Shown in pieces: positions 1-8,200 of a stretch of 11,369 nt of DNA; positions within the stretch are counted from its first letter, which is position 1; every line of letters starts with the position of its first letter. This stretch comes from Candidatus Mcinerneyibacterium aminivorans. GTDB lineage: Bacteria > Macinerneyibacteriota > Macinerneyibacteria > Macinerneyibacteriales > Macinerneyibacteriaceae. A program made the position numbers and the translations under genes. Under the pieces are notes generated by a model. That model did not search any database. It had not been told where the DNA came from and saw nothing but the letters and a program-made list of their open reading frames with translations. Where the stretch lies: the NCBI GenBank assembly GCA_008086245.1, contig VSIX01000119.1, positions 1-11,369 on the forward strand, written 5' to 3'.

Positions 1-52
1 ATATTACATGATATATTGCATATGGATATTCAACTCTTATAGGTCGTGCCAT
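1..52 (-). CDS. REP-associated (Y1, IS200-like) transposase, N-terminal fragment cut by window edge
   Basis: The minus strand from position 52 reads MARPIRVEYPYAIYHVI and then leaves the window. This matches the characteristic start of the REP-associated tyrosine transposase (RAYT, Y1_Tnp) family, whose proteins commonly begin MARPLRIEYPGAxYHV. These enzymes are single-strand-DNA HUH transposases that act on hairpin ends; the catalytic HUH and tyrosine residues would lie outside the window. An in-frame stop (TAA) 12 bases upstream fixes this ATG as the first possible one. The only AGGAG lies about 19 bases upstream, so translation initiation looks weak. The repeat containing GACCTGACCCC just upstream supports the assignment, because I associate this type of sequence with such transposases. 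Only 17 residues are visible, but the match is specific. Confidence 0.8.
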   Translation of the reverse strand, partial: MARPIRVEYPYAIYHVI

Positions 53-90
53 AATAATTAAATATTAACATCTCCTGTAAAAGAATCAAG

Positions 91-124
91 AACTTTGTAT
101 AAATGTGAAGACCTGACCCCATTT
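91..124 (-). repeat. 34 bp direct repeat, inner copy
   Basis: This copy is identical over 34 bases to 213-246, at a period of 122 bp. The core on the plus strand is GAAGACCTGACCCC, which reads GGGGTCAGGTCTTC on the minus strand. It sits 38 bases upstream of the transposase start codon. It is probably an element-end or REP-like recognition sequence. Confidence 0.9.
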
Positions 125-144
125 GTTTAAGGTTGATAAACTAC

Positions 145-165
145 TCAATCAGCCAAGCTGATTGA
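145..165. repeat. Hairpin (9 bp stem, 3 nt loop) between the direct repeats
   Basis: TCAATCAGC (145-153), loop CAA, GCTGATTGA (157-165) form a perfect 9 bp stem. There is no T-run on either strand, so it is not a standard intrinsic terminator. The sequence CTAC (GTAG on the minus strand) abuts the foot of the stem. RAYT enzymes recognise hairpins with a GTAG-like tetranucleotide, but here GTAG lies on the 3' side, unlike classical E. coli REPs. Confidence 0.7.
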
Positions 166-204
166 AATTAAGAATTAAATGAAATATTTTAATAATCACC
201 AATC

Positions 205-294
205 TTAAATAAAACTTTGTATAAATGTGAAGACCTGACCCCATTTTTCAAAATTACTTTTTGAAATTATTTTATCATACTCTTTTTTATCCAT
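205..294 (-). pseudogene. Start of a small gene interrupted by the RAYT element
   Basis: An ATG at 294-292 is preceded by AAGGA (305-301) with a 6 base spacer, which is a good start signal, 15 bp after the stop of the PIN-like gene. The frame reads MDKKEYDKIISKSNFEK. It then enters the 34 bp repeat, which adds the chimeric tail WGQVFTFIQSFI before a TAA at 207-205, giving 29 residues. The Lys/Glu-rich head looks like normal coding sequence, while the tail is encoded by the mobile repeat. The simplest reading is that a gene cotranscribed with the PIN-like gene was cut by the insertion and that the rest of it lies past the element, outside the window. The lost product cannot be identified from 17 residues. 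An intact 29-residue peptide is possible but less likely. Confidence 0.6.
213..246 (-). repeat. 34 bp direct repeat, outer copy (probable element boundary)
   Basis: This copy is identical to 91-124. It supplies the last 12 codons or so of the interrupted small reading frame, which marks it as the incoming sequence. The base on each side differs between the two copies, so the shared block is exactly 34 bp. Confidence 0.9.
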
Positions 295-309
295 TAGAAA
301 TCCTTATTA

Positions 310-1317
310 TTATAAATTAGTTAAAGCCTCTATAAAATTATCAAAATTAGTTGTCGAAAAAACTTTTGTATTATATTTTTTATCTATTTCTAAATCTTTT
401 AAAATATGTGCCATTTTTTTATCAACAAAAACGAAATTACAATATGGTAATACAGCAGAAATTTGATCAACATCCATTGAATCTCCTGATTTAATTTTAT
501 TTCTTGATGTCATTAAATATGAATATAATTTTGAAGAAATATCAACATATGGTATTGATTTAAAATATTTTGATTCAAAAAAATTTTCTATTCCTTTTAT
601 CCCTTCTGGATTACCACCATATTTATCCCAAATATTCAATAATCTTAATACTGGTTCTGCATTAAAAAAATCATTTATTGTAGTATTTTCACCTTTCAAT
701 AATTTTTCTAAATAGTTATAGTATTTTCTTAAATATCCATTGCTATAACCTTCATATTCTTTAGTTAATTCTTCCTCATAACTTATCCCTTTTTCTATCT
801 TTTTTTTTCTTATTTCTTCGAATTCGTTTTTCAAATATAATTTATTATTTTTAATTTCTTCAGTTTGCCTTTCTAATCTATTAGTATTAATAGTAACTAT
901 ATAATCATTTACCTTTTTTAATTCTTTTATTGGATCATTATAAAAGGCTTCTTTAAAATTTAATTTAACACTCTTGTTTTTCTCATAAAAAGCCTTTAAA
1001 AATATTATTTGCTGATCTCTGAAAATTTGACTCCTTATCTTGAAGCGAATTCCCAAAGAAAGATACATTTGTGATTCTTTACTTTCATCTATCATTCTCT
1101 TTCCTAATACTATTTCTTTTTGTTGATCTCCTTTAGGACAAAGTAACTTTTCATCATTAATTTTATCAAATAATAGTTTATTCAATTTTTCATATCGGTT
1201 TTGCTCAACTTCATTAAGTTTTTCTTTTTCTTCTTTATATTTAGTTAGTTTAATTATTGCAAATGTATCTAACCATAATATTGGAATAACAGATTTTTTA
1301 ATATTAAGGTTCACCAT
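310..1317 (-). CDS. PIN-like domain protein, putative nuclease (hypothetical)
   Basis: This is a 335-residue soluble, Lys/Glu-rich protein without an evident signal peptide or membrane segment. I do not recognise a named family, but acidic motifs at both ends resemble a PIN-like RNase fold. The N-terminus has LWLDTFAIIKL, with D17 ending a hydrophobic strand; a segment CPKGDQQKEI (60-69) carries D64 and E68. The C-terminus has SGDSMDVDQISAVLPYC (277-293) followed by FVFVDKKMAHIL (295-306), giving D279, D282, D284 and D299. The strand-Asp/LPYC/strand-Asp pattern is typical of PIN C-terminal halves. Between them lies a long charged helical insert (about residues 100-250), unusual for a small PIN toxin. 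If active, it would cleave RNA using metal ions. Start: AGGA sits only 3 bases before the ATG but 6 before the next codon, GTG, so translation may begin at GTG (1314-1312). It lies downstream of the restriction operon after a 141 bp gap, so it may be an added defence gene. An inactive or structural role is also possible. Confidence 0.55.
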   Translation of the reverse strand: MVNLNIKKSVIPILWLDTFAIIKLTKYKEEKEKLNEVEQNRYEKLNKLLFDKINDEKLLCPKGDQQKEIVLGKRMIDESKESQMYLSLGIRFKIRSQIFRDQQIIFLKAFYEKNKSVKLNFKEAFYNDPIKELKKVNDYIVTINTNRLERQTEEIKNNKLYLKNEFEEIRKKKIEKGISYEEELTKEYEGYSNGYLRKYYNYLEKLLKGENTTINDFFNAEPVLRLLNIWDKYGGNPEGIKGIENFFESKYFKSIPYVDISSKLYSYLMTSRNKIKSGDSMDVDQISAVLPYCNFVFVDKKMAHILKDLEIDKKYNTKVFSTTNFDNFIEALTNL

Positions 1318-1359
1318 AATTCCTACTTCTATTTGTCATCTCTAAACTATTTTCTATAA

Positions 1360-1449
1360 CTATATTTCCAACTCATTCCCATTAACCCTCAACCACTCCT
1401 GTTTTTTCTTATAATCCGGGATTAGTGTTGATATGTGGGTCCGGTATTT
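1360..1449 (-). pseudogene. Possible decayed C-terminal coding remnant in the DUF4145-PIN gap
   Basis: Reading the minus strand from 1449 to the TAG at 1362-1360, the frame is open for 29 codons and has protein-like composition, including THISTLIPDYKKKQEWL and then a short tail ending in NELEI. A TGA lies directly upstream (1452-1450) and no start codon or ribosome site fits, so if real it is a leftover 3' end of a lost gene. The stretch is richer in GC than the surrounding spacer. I cannot assign a family. Chance openness over 90 bases is quite possible. Confidence 0.3.
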
Positions 1450-1458
1450 TCATAATAA

Positions 1459-2106
1459 TTATTCTTTTCCCCTACTCCTATATTTTTCAATTTGCTTTGG
1501 TAATTTATACAAGTATTCTAATAAAAAATCTAAAAACTTAATTATATCTGACACATCATAAGGATCTACTGGTTCTTTTTCAGGTTTTGGATGATTTGCT
1601 TCATTTCCTAATAATCTTAAATTATGAGCCCAATCATTCATTAAAGGAGGAAGTTTGCCCGATTCTGTAAAATTATCAATTTCTTTATAAAGCTTTTTTC
1701 CTTTAGCACCATTATCCCTTAATGCAGCTTGTAATGAACTTCTTGCCATTATCGCTGCTGCTTCAAAATTTTCTTCTTTTAAATTTCTTTTAGCCTGTAA
1801 CCAATAATTTCCAACTTTTTCTGGAATATAATCAGGATAATTATTTAACTTTAATGGCCATGGGATCATTCTATAATTATGTAAGTTATCCCCTGCAGAC
1901 CAAAAAATCAATACAAATGATGAACAATTTCCACATTTATAAGTATCAAAAAATAATGTTTTATTAGCATTAGGCTTACTCTTTTTCTCCCTGTTTACTA
2001 GTTCCCAGCTGCCTTTCTCACTACAAAAAGGGCATTCAATTCTAAATAATGATAATTCTTTCCCTCGATATCCACTTCCTTCACCTAATCTCCACCAACT
2101 TTCCAT
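1459..2106 (-). CDS. Zinc-ribbon plus DUF4145 (HEPN-like) protein
   Basis: The preferred product is 215 residues, starting at the ATG at 2106-2104. A TTG six bases upstream (2112) would add two residues, but it lies only 2 bases from the AAGGAG, whereas the ATG is 8 bases away. The N-terminal part carries CPFC (C25, C28) and CGNC (C58, C61), a likely four-cysteine zinc ribbon. The C-terminal half (about 93-205) matches DUF4145: an AAAIMARSSLQAALRD helix, then LPPLMNDWAHNLRLLGNEA, with R164 and H172 in the conserved Arg/His patch. DUF4145 is often found with or fused to restriction enzymes and is regarded as HEPN-like, a fold that includes RNases and nucleic-acid binders. Whether the Arg/His pair here is catalytic is unknown. 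The gene follows hsdR by 29 bp and is probably cotranscribed, so it may be an accessory of the restriction complex or a separate effector. Family assignment is firm; function is not. Confidence 0.8.
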   Translation of the reverse strand: MESWWRLGEGSGYRGKELSLFRIECPFCSEKGSWELVNREKKSKPNANKTLFFDTYKCGNCSSFVLIFWSAGDNLHNYRMIPWPLKLNNYPDYIPEKVGNYWLQAKRNLKEENFEAAAIMARSSLQAALRDNGAKGKKLYKEIDNFTESGKLPPLMNDWAHNLRLLGNEANHPKPEKEPVDPYDVSDIIKFLDFLLEYLYKLPKQIEKYRSRGKE

Positions 2107-2114
2107 ATTCAAAT

Positions 2115-2120
2115 CTCCTT
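2115..2120 (-). promoter_or_regulatory. Ribosome binding site deciding the DUF4145 start
   Basis: AAGGAG on the minus strand lies 8 bases before the ATG at 2106 but only 2 bases before the TTG at 2112. The ATG is therefore the better supported start. Confidence 0.75.
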
Positions 2121-2135
2121 TAAAATATTTTTTTA

Positions 2136-5100
2136 CTACTCCACTTCCTTCTTACACATCAACTCTGTTTGTTCAAGAACTGTTTCGACAGCTTCTTCTT
2201 GTTTGTCCGGTGGGTAATCATATTTTCTCAAAAGTCTTTTTACCTGTATTCTTACTTTAGCTCTTTTGCTTTTTCTTGATACCCAGTCTAAAGGTAGATT
2301 TTCTATAATTTCTTTTTTTAATTCTGTGGCTATTTTCTTTAAGGTTTCATCTCCAAGGATTTCTTTTGCTGATTCATTTTGGCTTAAGGCATCATAGAAA
2401 GCTAATTCTTCTTCTGATAAATCTGAATCTTTATTTCTTTCATGTTCCTTTTTCATTTCTTTAGCCAATTTTATAAGTTCCTCAATAACCTGTTTTGTCT
2501 CTATTTGCCTATTGTTATACCTCTCAATTGTATCCTCCAACATTTTGGAAAATTTTCTTGATTTAATTAAATTAGTTTTTCCCATTTCACGAACTCTTAC
2601 TTTCAATAATCTTTCAAGAGTTCTAGCTGCAATATTTTTTTGTTGTAGTTTCTTAACATCTTCTAAGAACTCATCAGATAAAATAGATAAGTCAGGAGTG
2701 TTTAATTTTGAATCTTTAAAAATATCAATAACTCCATCAGTTACTATAGATTTAGAAACCATCTGATTTATTGCACCTTCAATTTCTTTATCTTCTAATT
2801 CCTCTTCTGGGGAAATGTTCTTTTTTAATGCTGATTTTACAGCTTTGAAAAATCCTAATTCTTTATTAATCTTTTGAGCTTTGTCCAGTGTGGAACACAA
2901 AGCAAAAGCTCTCTGCATTTTCATTACATGCTTAATAAATCTTTTTTCTTCATTTTCTTCTCCGGACAGTAAAAACTCAACAGCTTCGGTAATAATTTTA
3001 AGCTGATTTTGTGATGATTCTTCAAAAAATCTTTTGTAATCAAATCCATGAAGAATACCTTTAACAATTTCATACTCTTTTATTAATTCATTTAGTGCTT
3101 CCTGATTATCTATGCCGGTATTTTTCCTATCAGATTCTGTATATTCTGAAAGTGCTTTTTTCAATGAATCAGCTATCCCAATTAAATCAACAACTAATCC
3201 TCCCGGTTTATCTTTATAAACCCTGTTAACCCTTGATATAGCCTGAATTACATTATGTCCCTTCAAAGGTTTATCAACATACATTGTATGCAATGGTGGA
3301 ACATCAAACCCAGTAAGCCACATGTCACACACTATAACCATCTTTAAATTATCCTCTGGATCTTTAAATCTTTTTTCTATTTTCTTTCTTTTTGATTTAT
3401 TTCTTATATGTATTTGCCAGTCTTCTGGATCTTCAGCACTCCCGGACATTACTAATTTAATTTGCCCTTCTTCATCGCTTTCTGAATGCCATTCCGGTTT
3501 TATACTGGTAATTTTATTATAAAGTTTTACTCCAACTTCTCTTGAAATAGTAACTATCATTGCCTTACCTTTTATTGCTTCCTGTCTTTTTTTGAAATGT
3601 TCTATAACTTCATTGGCAACTTTTTCCAATCTATTATCAGCACCAACAACTGCTTCTAATCTTGAATACTTATTTTTATATTTCTCAACTTCATAAATGT
3701 TATTTTCACTGCTTAATTCACCAATTTTTTTATCAATTTTTCTCTTTTCTTCTTTCGGCAGTCTTACATCTATTATTCTACTTTCATAATATATTGGTAC
3801 TGTCATTTCATCTTTAATTGATCTTGTCATATCATAAATATCTATATAATCGCCAAAAATTGCAGGTGTGCTTTTATCCTTCTTCTCAATAGGAGTTCCC
3901 GTAAAACCTATAAAGGAAGCATTTGGTAAAGCATCCCTCATATACTTAGCATATCCATAAACCAAATCAATTTCACCATTATTTTTTTCTTTAACTTCAG
4001 CATCAAATCCATATTGGCTTCTATGCGCTTCATCTGCTATTACTACAACATTTTCCCTGTCTGTTAAAACAGGATCGTTTTCATTCTTTTCAAATTTTTG
4101 AATTGTTGTAAAGATAATTCCGCCAGATGTCACACTTAATAATTTTTTTAAATGTTCTCTTGATTTAGCCTGTTTTGGATTTTGTCTTAATAAACCTTTT
4201 GACTTTGAAAATGTTTCAAACAACTGTTTATCCAAATCATTTCTATCGGTGATAATAACGATAGTGGGATTATTCAAAGATAGTACTAATTTCCCAGCAT
4301 AAAAAACCATCGATATGCTTTTACCTGAACCTGTAGTATGCCATACAATTCCGATTCTATTATCAGCCTGATTCTGAATAGCCAGATGAGTTCTGGCAAC
4401 TGCTTTTTTTACTGCATGATATTGATGATATGCAGCTAATATTTTGTTCAAATTTTTATGATTTTGGAAAAAGGAAAAATATTTTATAATTTCTAAAAAT
4501 CTTGTCTTTTTAAAAATACCTTTAATTACCACTTCAACTTCCGGCATACCTTTTGGGGCGATATTCTCACCATCTATTGTTTTCCAAGGCATGAACCTCT
4601 CCTGATTGGAGCTAATAGTTCCAACTTTACACTTGTAACCATCATTAATACTTATAACCTGATTGAAATTAAATAATGATGGTATTTCATTTTTGTAATT
4701 TTTTATTTGATTATAAGATTTAGTTAAAGTTTTCTTCTCATCTGAAATATTTTTTAATTCAAATAATCCCAATGGTAATCCATTAACAAATACTAATACA
4801 TCCGGTCTTCTTGTATTCCTATCCTCAACTACAGTAAATTGGTTGGTAACTATCCAATCATTTTTATTGATATTTTCATGATCAAAAACCCATACTTTTT
4901 CAGTTCTTAACTGCCCTTTTTCTGTTCTATATTCAATATCTATTCCATCTGTTATCATATTTTGAAATTTTTTATTATTTATTACAAAATCAGGACTTTC
5001 AGGAAAACTGATCTTCTTAAAGGCTGTTTCAATAACTTTGCTTGGAACTTTCCTGTTTATTCTAAAAAGAGAATCCTTTAATCTTTCCTTAAAGATTACT

Positions 5101-5225
5101 TCTTCATAATTATTTCTTAAAGAATTTTTCTCCTCAGGTGAAGTTTTCTCCGGATCAATATATGTGTATCCCAATTCCTTAAACCATTCTATAACTGCTT
5201 CTTCAATACTTGATTCGTTGAACAT
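2136..5225 (-). CDS. hsdR: Type I restriction enzyme, restriction/translocation subunit HsdR
   Basis: This is the motor and nuclease subunit, which joins an HsdM-HsdS complex, pulls DNA using ATP and cuts it far from the recognition site. At 1029 residues it has the usual family length. The N-terminal PD-(D/E)xK nuclease is visible around 140-158: RRPDVLVFVNG then LFELKN, giving D142, E156 and K158. The helicase core follows: Walker A HTTGSGKS (296-303), ITDRNDLDKQ (325-334), motif II ADEAH (397-401), motif III FTGTP (441-445), motif V CDMWLTGFDVP (633-643) and motif VI QAISRVNRVY (661-670). The C-terminal third (about 700-1029) is the helical assembly region. All catalytic motifs are intact, so it is probably active. 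The start codon has AGGAG 7 bases upstream, overlapping the stop of the preceding phosphoesterase-STAND gene (8 bp gap), which implies translational coupling. It is richer in GC than the preceding gene. Confidence 0.97.
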   Translation of the reverse strand: MFNESSIEEAVIEWFKELGYTYIDPEKTSPEEKNSLRNNYEEVIFKERLKDSLFRINRKVPSKVIETAFKKISFPESPDFVINNKKFQNMITDGIDIEYRTEKGQLRTEKVWVFDHENINKNDWIVTNQFTVVEDRNTRRPDVLVFVNGLPLGLFELKNISDEKKTLTKSYNQIKNYKNEIPSLFNFNQVISINDGYKCKVGTISSNQERFMPWKTIDGENIAPKGMPEVEVVIKGIFKKTRFLEIIKYFSFFQNHKNLNKILAAYHQYHAVKKAVARTHLAIQNQADNRIGIVWHTTGSGKSISMVFYAGKLVLSLNNPTIVIITDRNDLDKQLFETFSKSKGLLRQNPKQAKSREHLKKLLSVTSGGIIFTTIQKFEKNENDPVLTDRENVVVIADEAHRSQYGFDAEVKEKNNGEIDLVYGYAKYMRDALPNASFIGFTGTPIEKKDKSTPAIFGDYIDIYDMTRSIKDEMTVPIYYESRIIDVRLPKEEKRKIDKKIGELSSENNIYEVEKYKNKYSRLEAVVGADNRLEKVANEVIEHFKKRQEAIKGKAMIVTISREVGVKLYNKITSIKPEWHSESDEEGQIKLVMSGSAEDPEDWQIHIRNKSKRKKIEKRFKDPEDNLKMVIVCDMWLTGFDVPPLHTMYVDKPLKGHNVIQAISRVNRVYKDKPGGLVVDLIGIADSLKKALSEYTESDRKNTGIDNQEALNELIKEYEIVKGILHGFDYKRFFEESSQNQLKIITEAVEFLLSGEENEEKRFIKHVMKMQRAFALCSTLDKAQKINKELGFFKAVKSALKKNISPEEELEDKEIEGAINQMVSKSIVTDGVIDIFKDSKLNTPDLSILSDEFLEDVKKLQQKNIAARTLERLLKVRVREMGKTNLIKSRKFSKMLEDTIERYNNRQIETKQVIEELIKLAKEMKKEHERNKDSDLSEEELAFYDALSQNESAKEILGDETLKKIATELKKEIIENLPLDWVSRKSKRAKVRIQVKRLLRKYDYPPDKQEEAVETVLEQTELMCKKEVE

Positions 5226-5233
5226 ATAATCTC

Positions 5234-8200
5234 CTATTTGTTAATTTTTGATTTTGCTTCAATTTTTCTTTGATCTTCTACCTTTATTTTTAATATATCT
5301 GCTATTTTCTGTCTTTCTTGATAGTTAACAGAATGTAAATATTCATACCTTACAACAAGTTCTTTAATTATCCTCATCACAAACAAATTTTTTTGATGCT
5401 TATTTTTAAAGTCCTTTAATAATTTAAATGGTATATAATTATCAAAATACATAATAGTTAACATTTTTATTATATCATAAGAAGGATATTCTTCTTTCTC
5501 CAAAACTTCCCCAAAAACATCAACTAATTCAGAATGCCCTAAAGATAATGTAATATTCATTAATATTCCATAACTCTCTATATAGCCAATCAGTAATAAA
5601 AAATTTTCAACATGGCTTTTTATTTTTTCATTATTAATATCTTCTTCAGATTTAACTTTTTCATTGTATTCTTTTTTATCTTTAATAATTTTAGATATCT
5701 TATTTGACAACAGATCGAAATCATTTTTTAATTGACTTAACAAAAAATTCAATAATTGTAAACCTGTATTACAACTCGCTTTAAATAATTTTTTAATTTT
5801 ATTTTTTTTAAGAGAACTATGTCTATTTTTAAAAATTTGTCCTATTATTTCAATTATTTTAATTACTTTATTAATATTATAAAAAGTTTCATCTTTTTTA
5901 ATTTCTTTACTTTTATTATCCTTTTTCTTTATATTTTCAATTTTATCTTTATCTTTTAATGCCTTTGTCCTATTTTTGAAAACATCTTTTTTTTCTTCAA
6001 TGATTAATTTAGGTATTTTTGAAAATAAATCATCAAAAAATACCGTATTTTGTTTTTCCAAACTCTCCACGTTGTAATCATCAAATAATCCTTTTAAATT
6101 CTTAATTAATTCATTTAAAATAAAATCATTATCTGTAAAATGAGTTATAAAAATTAATATATTTGCATTTTCCTGATTATATAAATTATCACACATTTTT
6201 ATAATTTTATCTTCAATATTATTCTTATTAATATTTCTTGCGAAATATCTTCCTACAAAAAAATAATATATATATTTATAATTGAATAAATAAGAATTAT
6301 TTTTCTTACTCAATATTTTTGTATCGACCAATAATTTAAGGAGTTTATTATTGTTAATGGGTAGATTGTATTCATTTTCATAAGTAGAGAAAAAGTTTTT
6401 CATTTCTTTATAAGAAAGTTTTTTTGTATCCTTTTCATATAAATGATAGGCAAAATGAGATAGAAAATTCATAATGCCGTCGATCTTATCAGGTAAAATT
6501 TCATCTTTAATTGCATTTTTTATCAATTGATTATAACAATATCCATATGAAGTTAATTTAATATCAGTATCCTTCAACCCTATTGTTTGAAGTATATTTA
6601 AAATAAATATCGGATAATAGGGTACTGTTCCTTCTAATAATATATTATTTAGTTTATCTTCCATTTTTTCAATTTTATTTATATACTTCTTTTTTTCAAT
6701 CTCGATATCATCATTTCCAAGTTTTAACCATTTTTTAATTAATTCATTTCTTTTTTCATAACCAAAGGGCAATAATTTAATGTGATAAAAATCCTCTAAA
6801 ACCATACTATGTTTTTTCTTAGAATATTTTTTATAAAAATATTCATTAGAAACTGTTATTACAATTTTTAAAAACCAATCCTGCATTTTGGATAAAATTT
6901 GATCAATTTTTTGTGGAGAAAGCTTAGATTTATCTAGATTATCTATTAATAATATTTTCTTTCCAATTTTCAAAGATTTATATTTTCCGATATCATCAAT
7001 GTATTGATTTTTAAAAGATTTTTTTATTAATTTCTCTATCTTCCTATGTTTTAAATCCCTACCTTTTAATATTAAGGGATAATACCCATCTTCATATTTA
7101 TTTACAAAATATTTATCGAGTAATGCTGTTTTCCCTATTTGTTCTTCACCAATTATATAAAGATAATTTTTTTTGTTTAATATTTCTTTAACTTTTCCTT
7201 TTCTAATAATTTCATAATTTTCATTATAAATATCACAATGAGGGTATATAAAAATATCATCTAAATTAATTTCACCTCTATAATTAGGATGTTTTAATTT
7301 AAATTCTAATTTGTTCAATTCATTATAAAATTGTTCACGAATCTTTATCTCTCTAAAAGGCAAGATATTTAATGTTTCATTTTGACTTTCTTTATAGAAA
7401 CCATCTTGAAAGATAATATGTTTGAAGTTCCATTCAGTCCCTTTGTCATAATTGATAAGTGTATAATTATTCTTCCCTTTATCTCTATCTTGACCTTGAA
7501 ATATATCATTTCTAAAATAATATGTATTTTTTGATTTTTTTATATCTTTTTTATTAATAATTTCTAAATCATGTTCATGTCCAGTTAAAATTAAATCGCT
7601 GTTTTCCTCAAGTTCTTTTATTAAATCACTATGGTCAGATTCTTTTGGATTTTGCCAATTAATAGGATGGTGTAAACAACTTATTCTAATACTATTATTT
7701 TCTTGATAATCACTTAAATTATATTTTTTGATTGGAAAAAACAAATTTGATTTTTCATCTTTTTCGGATATCCAAGAAGTATTCAGACAATTTATAATTA
7801 TATTAAATTCTTTAAAAGTAAATTTACTTATAAAAAGTAGTTTATCGTTGTATAATATTTTATAGTTGTTCTCAAAATATTTTGTAAATTCAAAAAATTG
7901 TTTCTGAACCTTACAACACTCATTAATAATTGACCCATCACCTTCACCTAAATAATTGTATTTGTTTTCTTTTATTCCTTCTACATGCTTGTCTCTAGAT
8001 CCACTAGACAAGTTGAAATTACAATCATGATTTCCAGGAACAAATACAAAATCAACTATTTCTAAACTTGCTACTTTTTGAATTAATTTTTTTTCAACAT
8101 TTTTGAAATACTTATGTGCAATTTCATATTCTTCTTCTTTGCCAGAAAATGAAATGTCACCAGTGATAAGAAATAAAACTTTTTTGGGTTGATCAATTTC

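Larger units (their letters stand above)
1..246 (-). mobile_element. Left part of a RAYT/Y1-type transposable element, partial
   Basis: The transposase start (52-50), two exact copies of a 34 bp repeat (91-124 and 213-246) and a 9 bp-stem hairpin between them (145-165) form one unit reading on the minus strand. The outer repeat copy falls inside the reading frame of the small gene that begins at 294, so the element boundary is probably near 243-246 and the insertion disrupted that gene. The other end of the element lies beyond the left edge. That this is an IS200-like/REP-associated element is inferred from the transposase start; the exact boundary is inferred. Confidence 0.65.

Noticed and set aside
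145-165. Intrinsic terminator at the end of the PIN-like transcript
   Set aside because: The hairpin is real but lacks a following T-run on the minus strand and sits between mobile repeat copies, so a transposon role fits better.
2107-2112. TTG start for the DUF4145 protein
   Set aside because: The TTG is only 2 bases from AAGGAG; the ATG at 2106 has an 8 base spacer and costs just two residues.
2512-3522. Two plus-strand frames (84 and 66 codons) opposite hsdR
   Set aside because: Both are antisense to intact HsdR sequence with conserved helicase motifs, and nothing supports independent coding.
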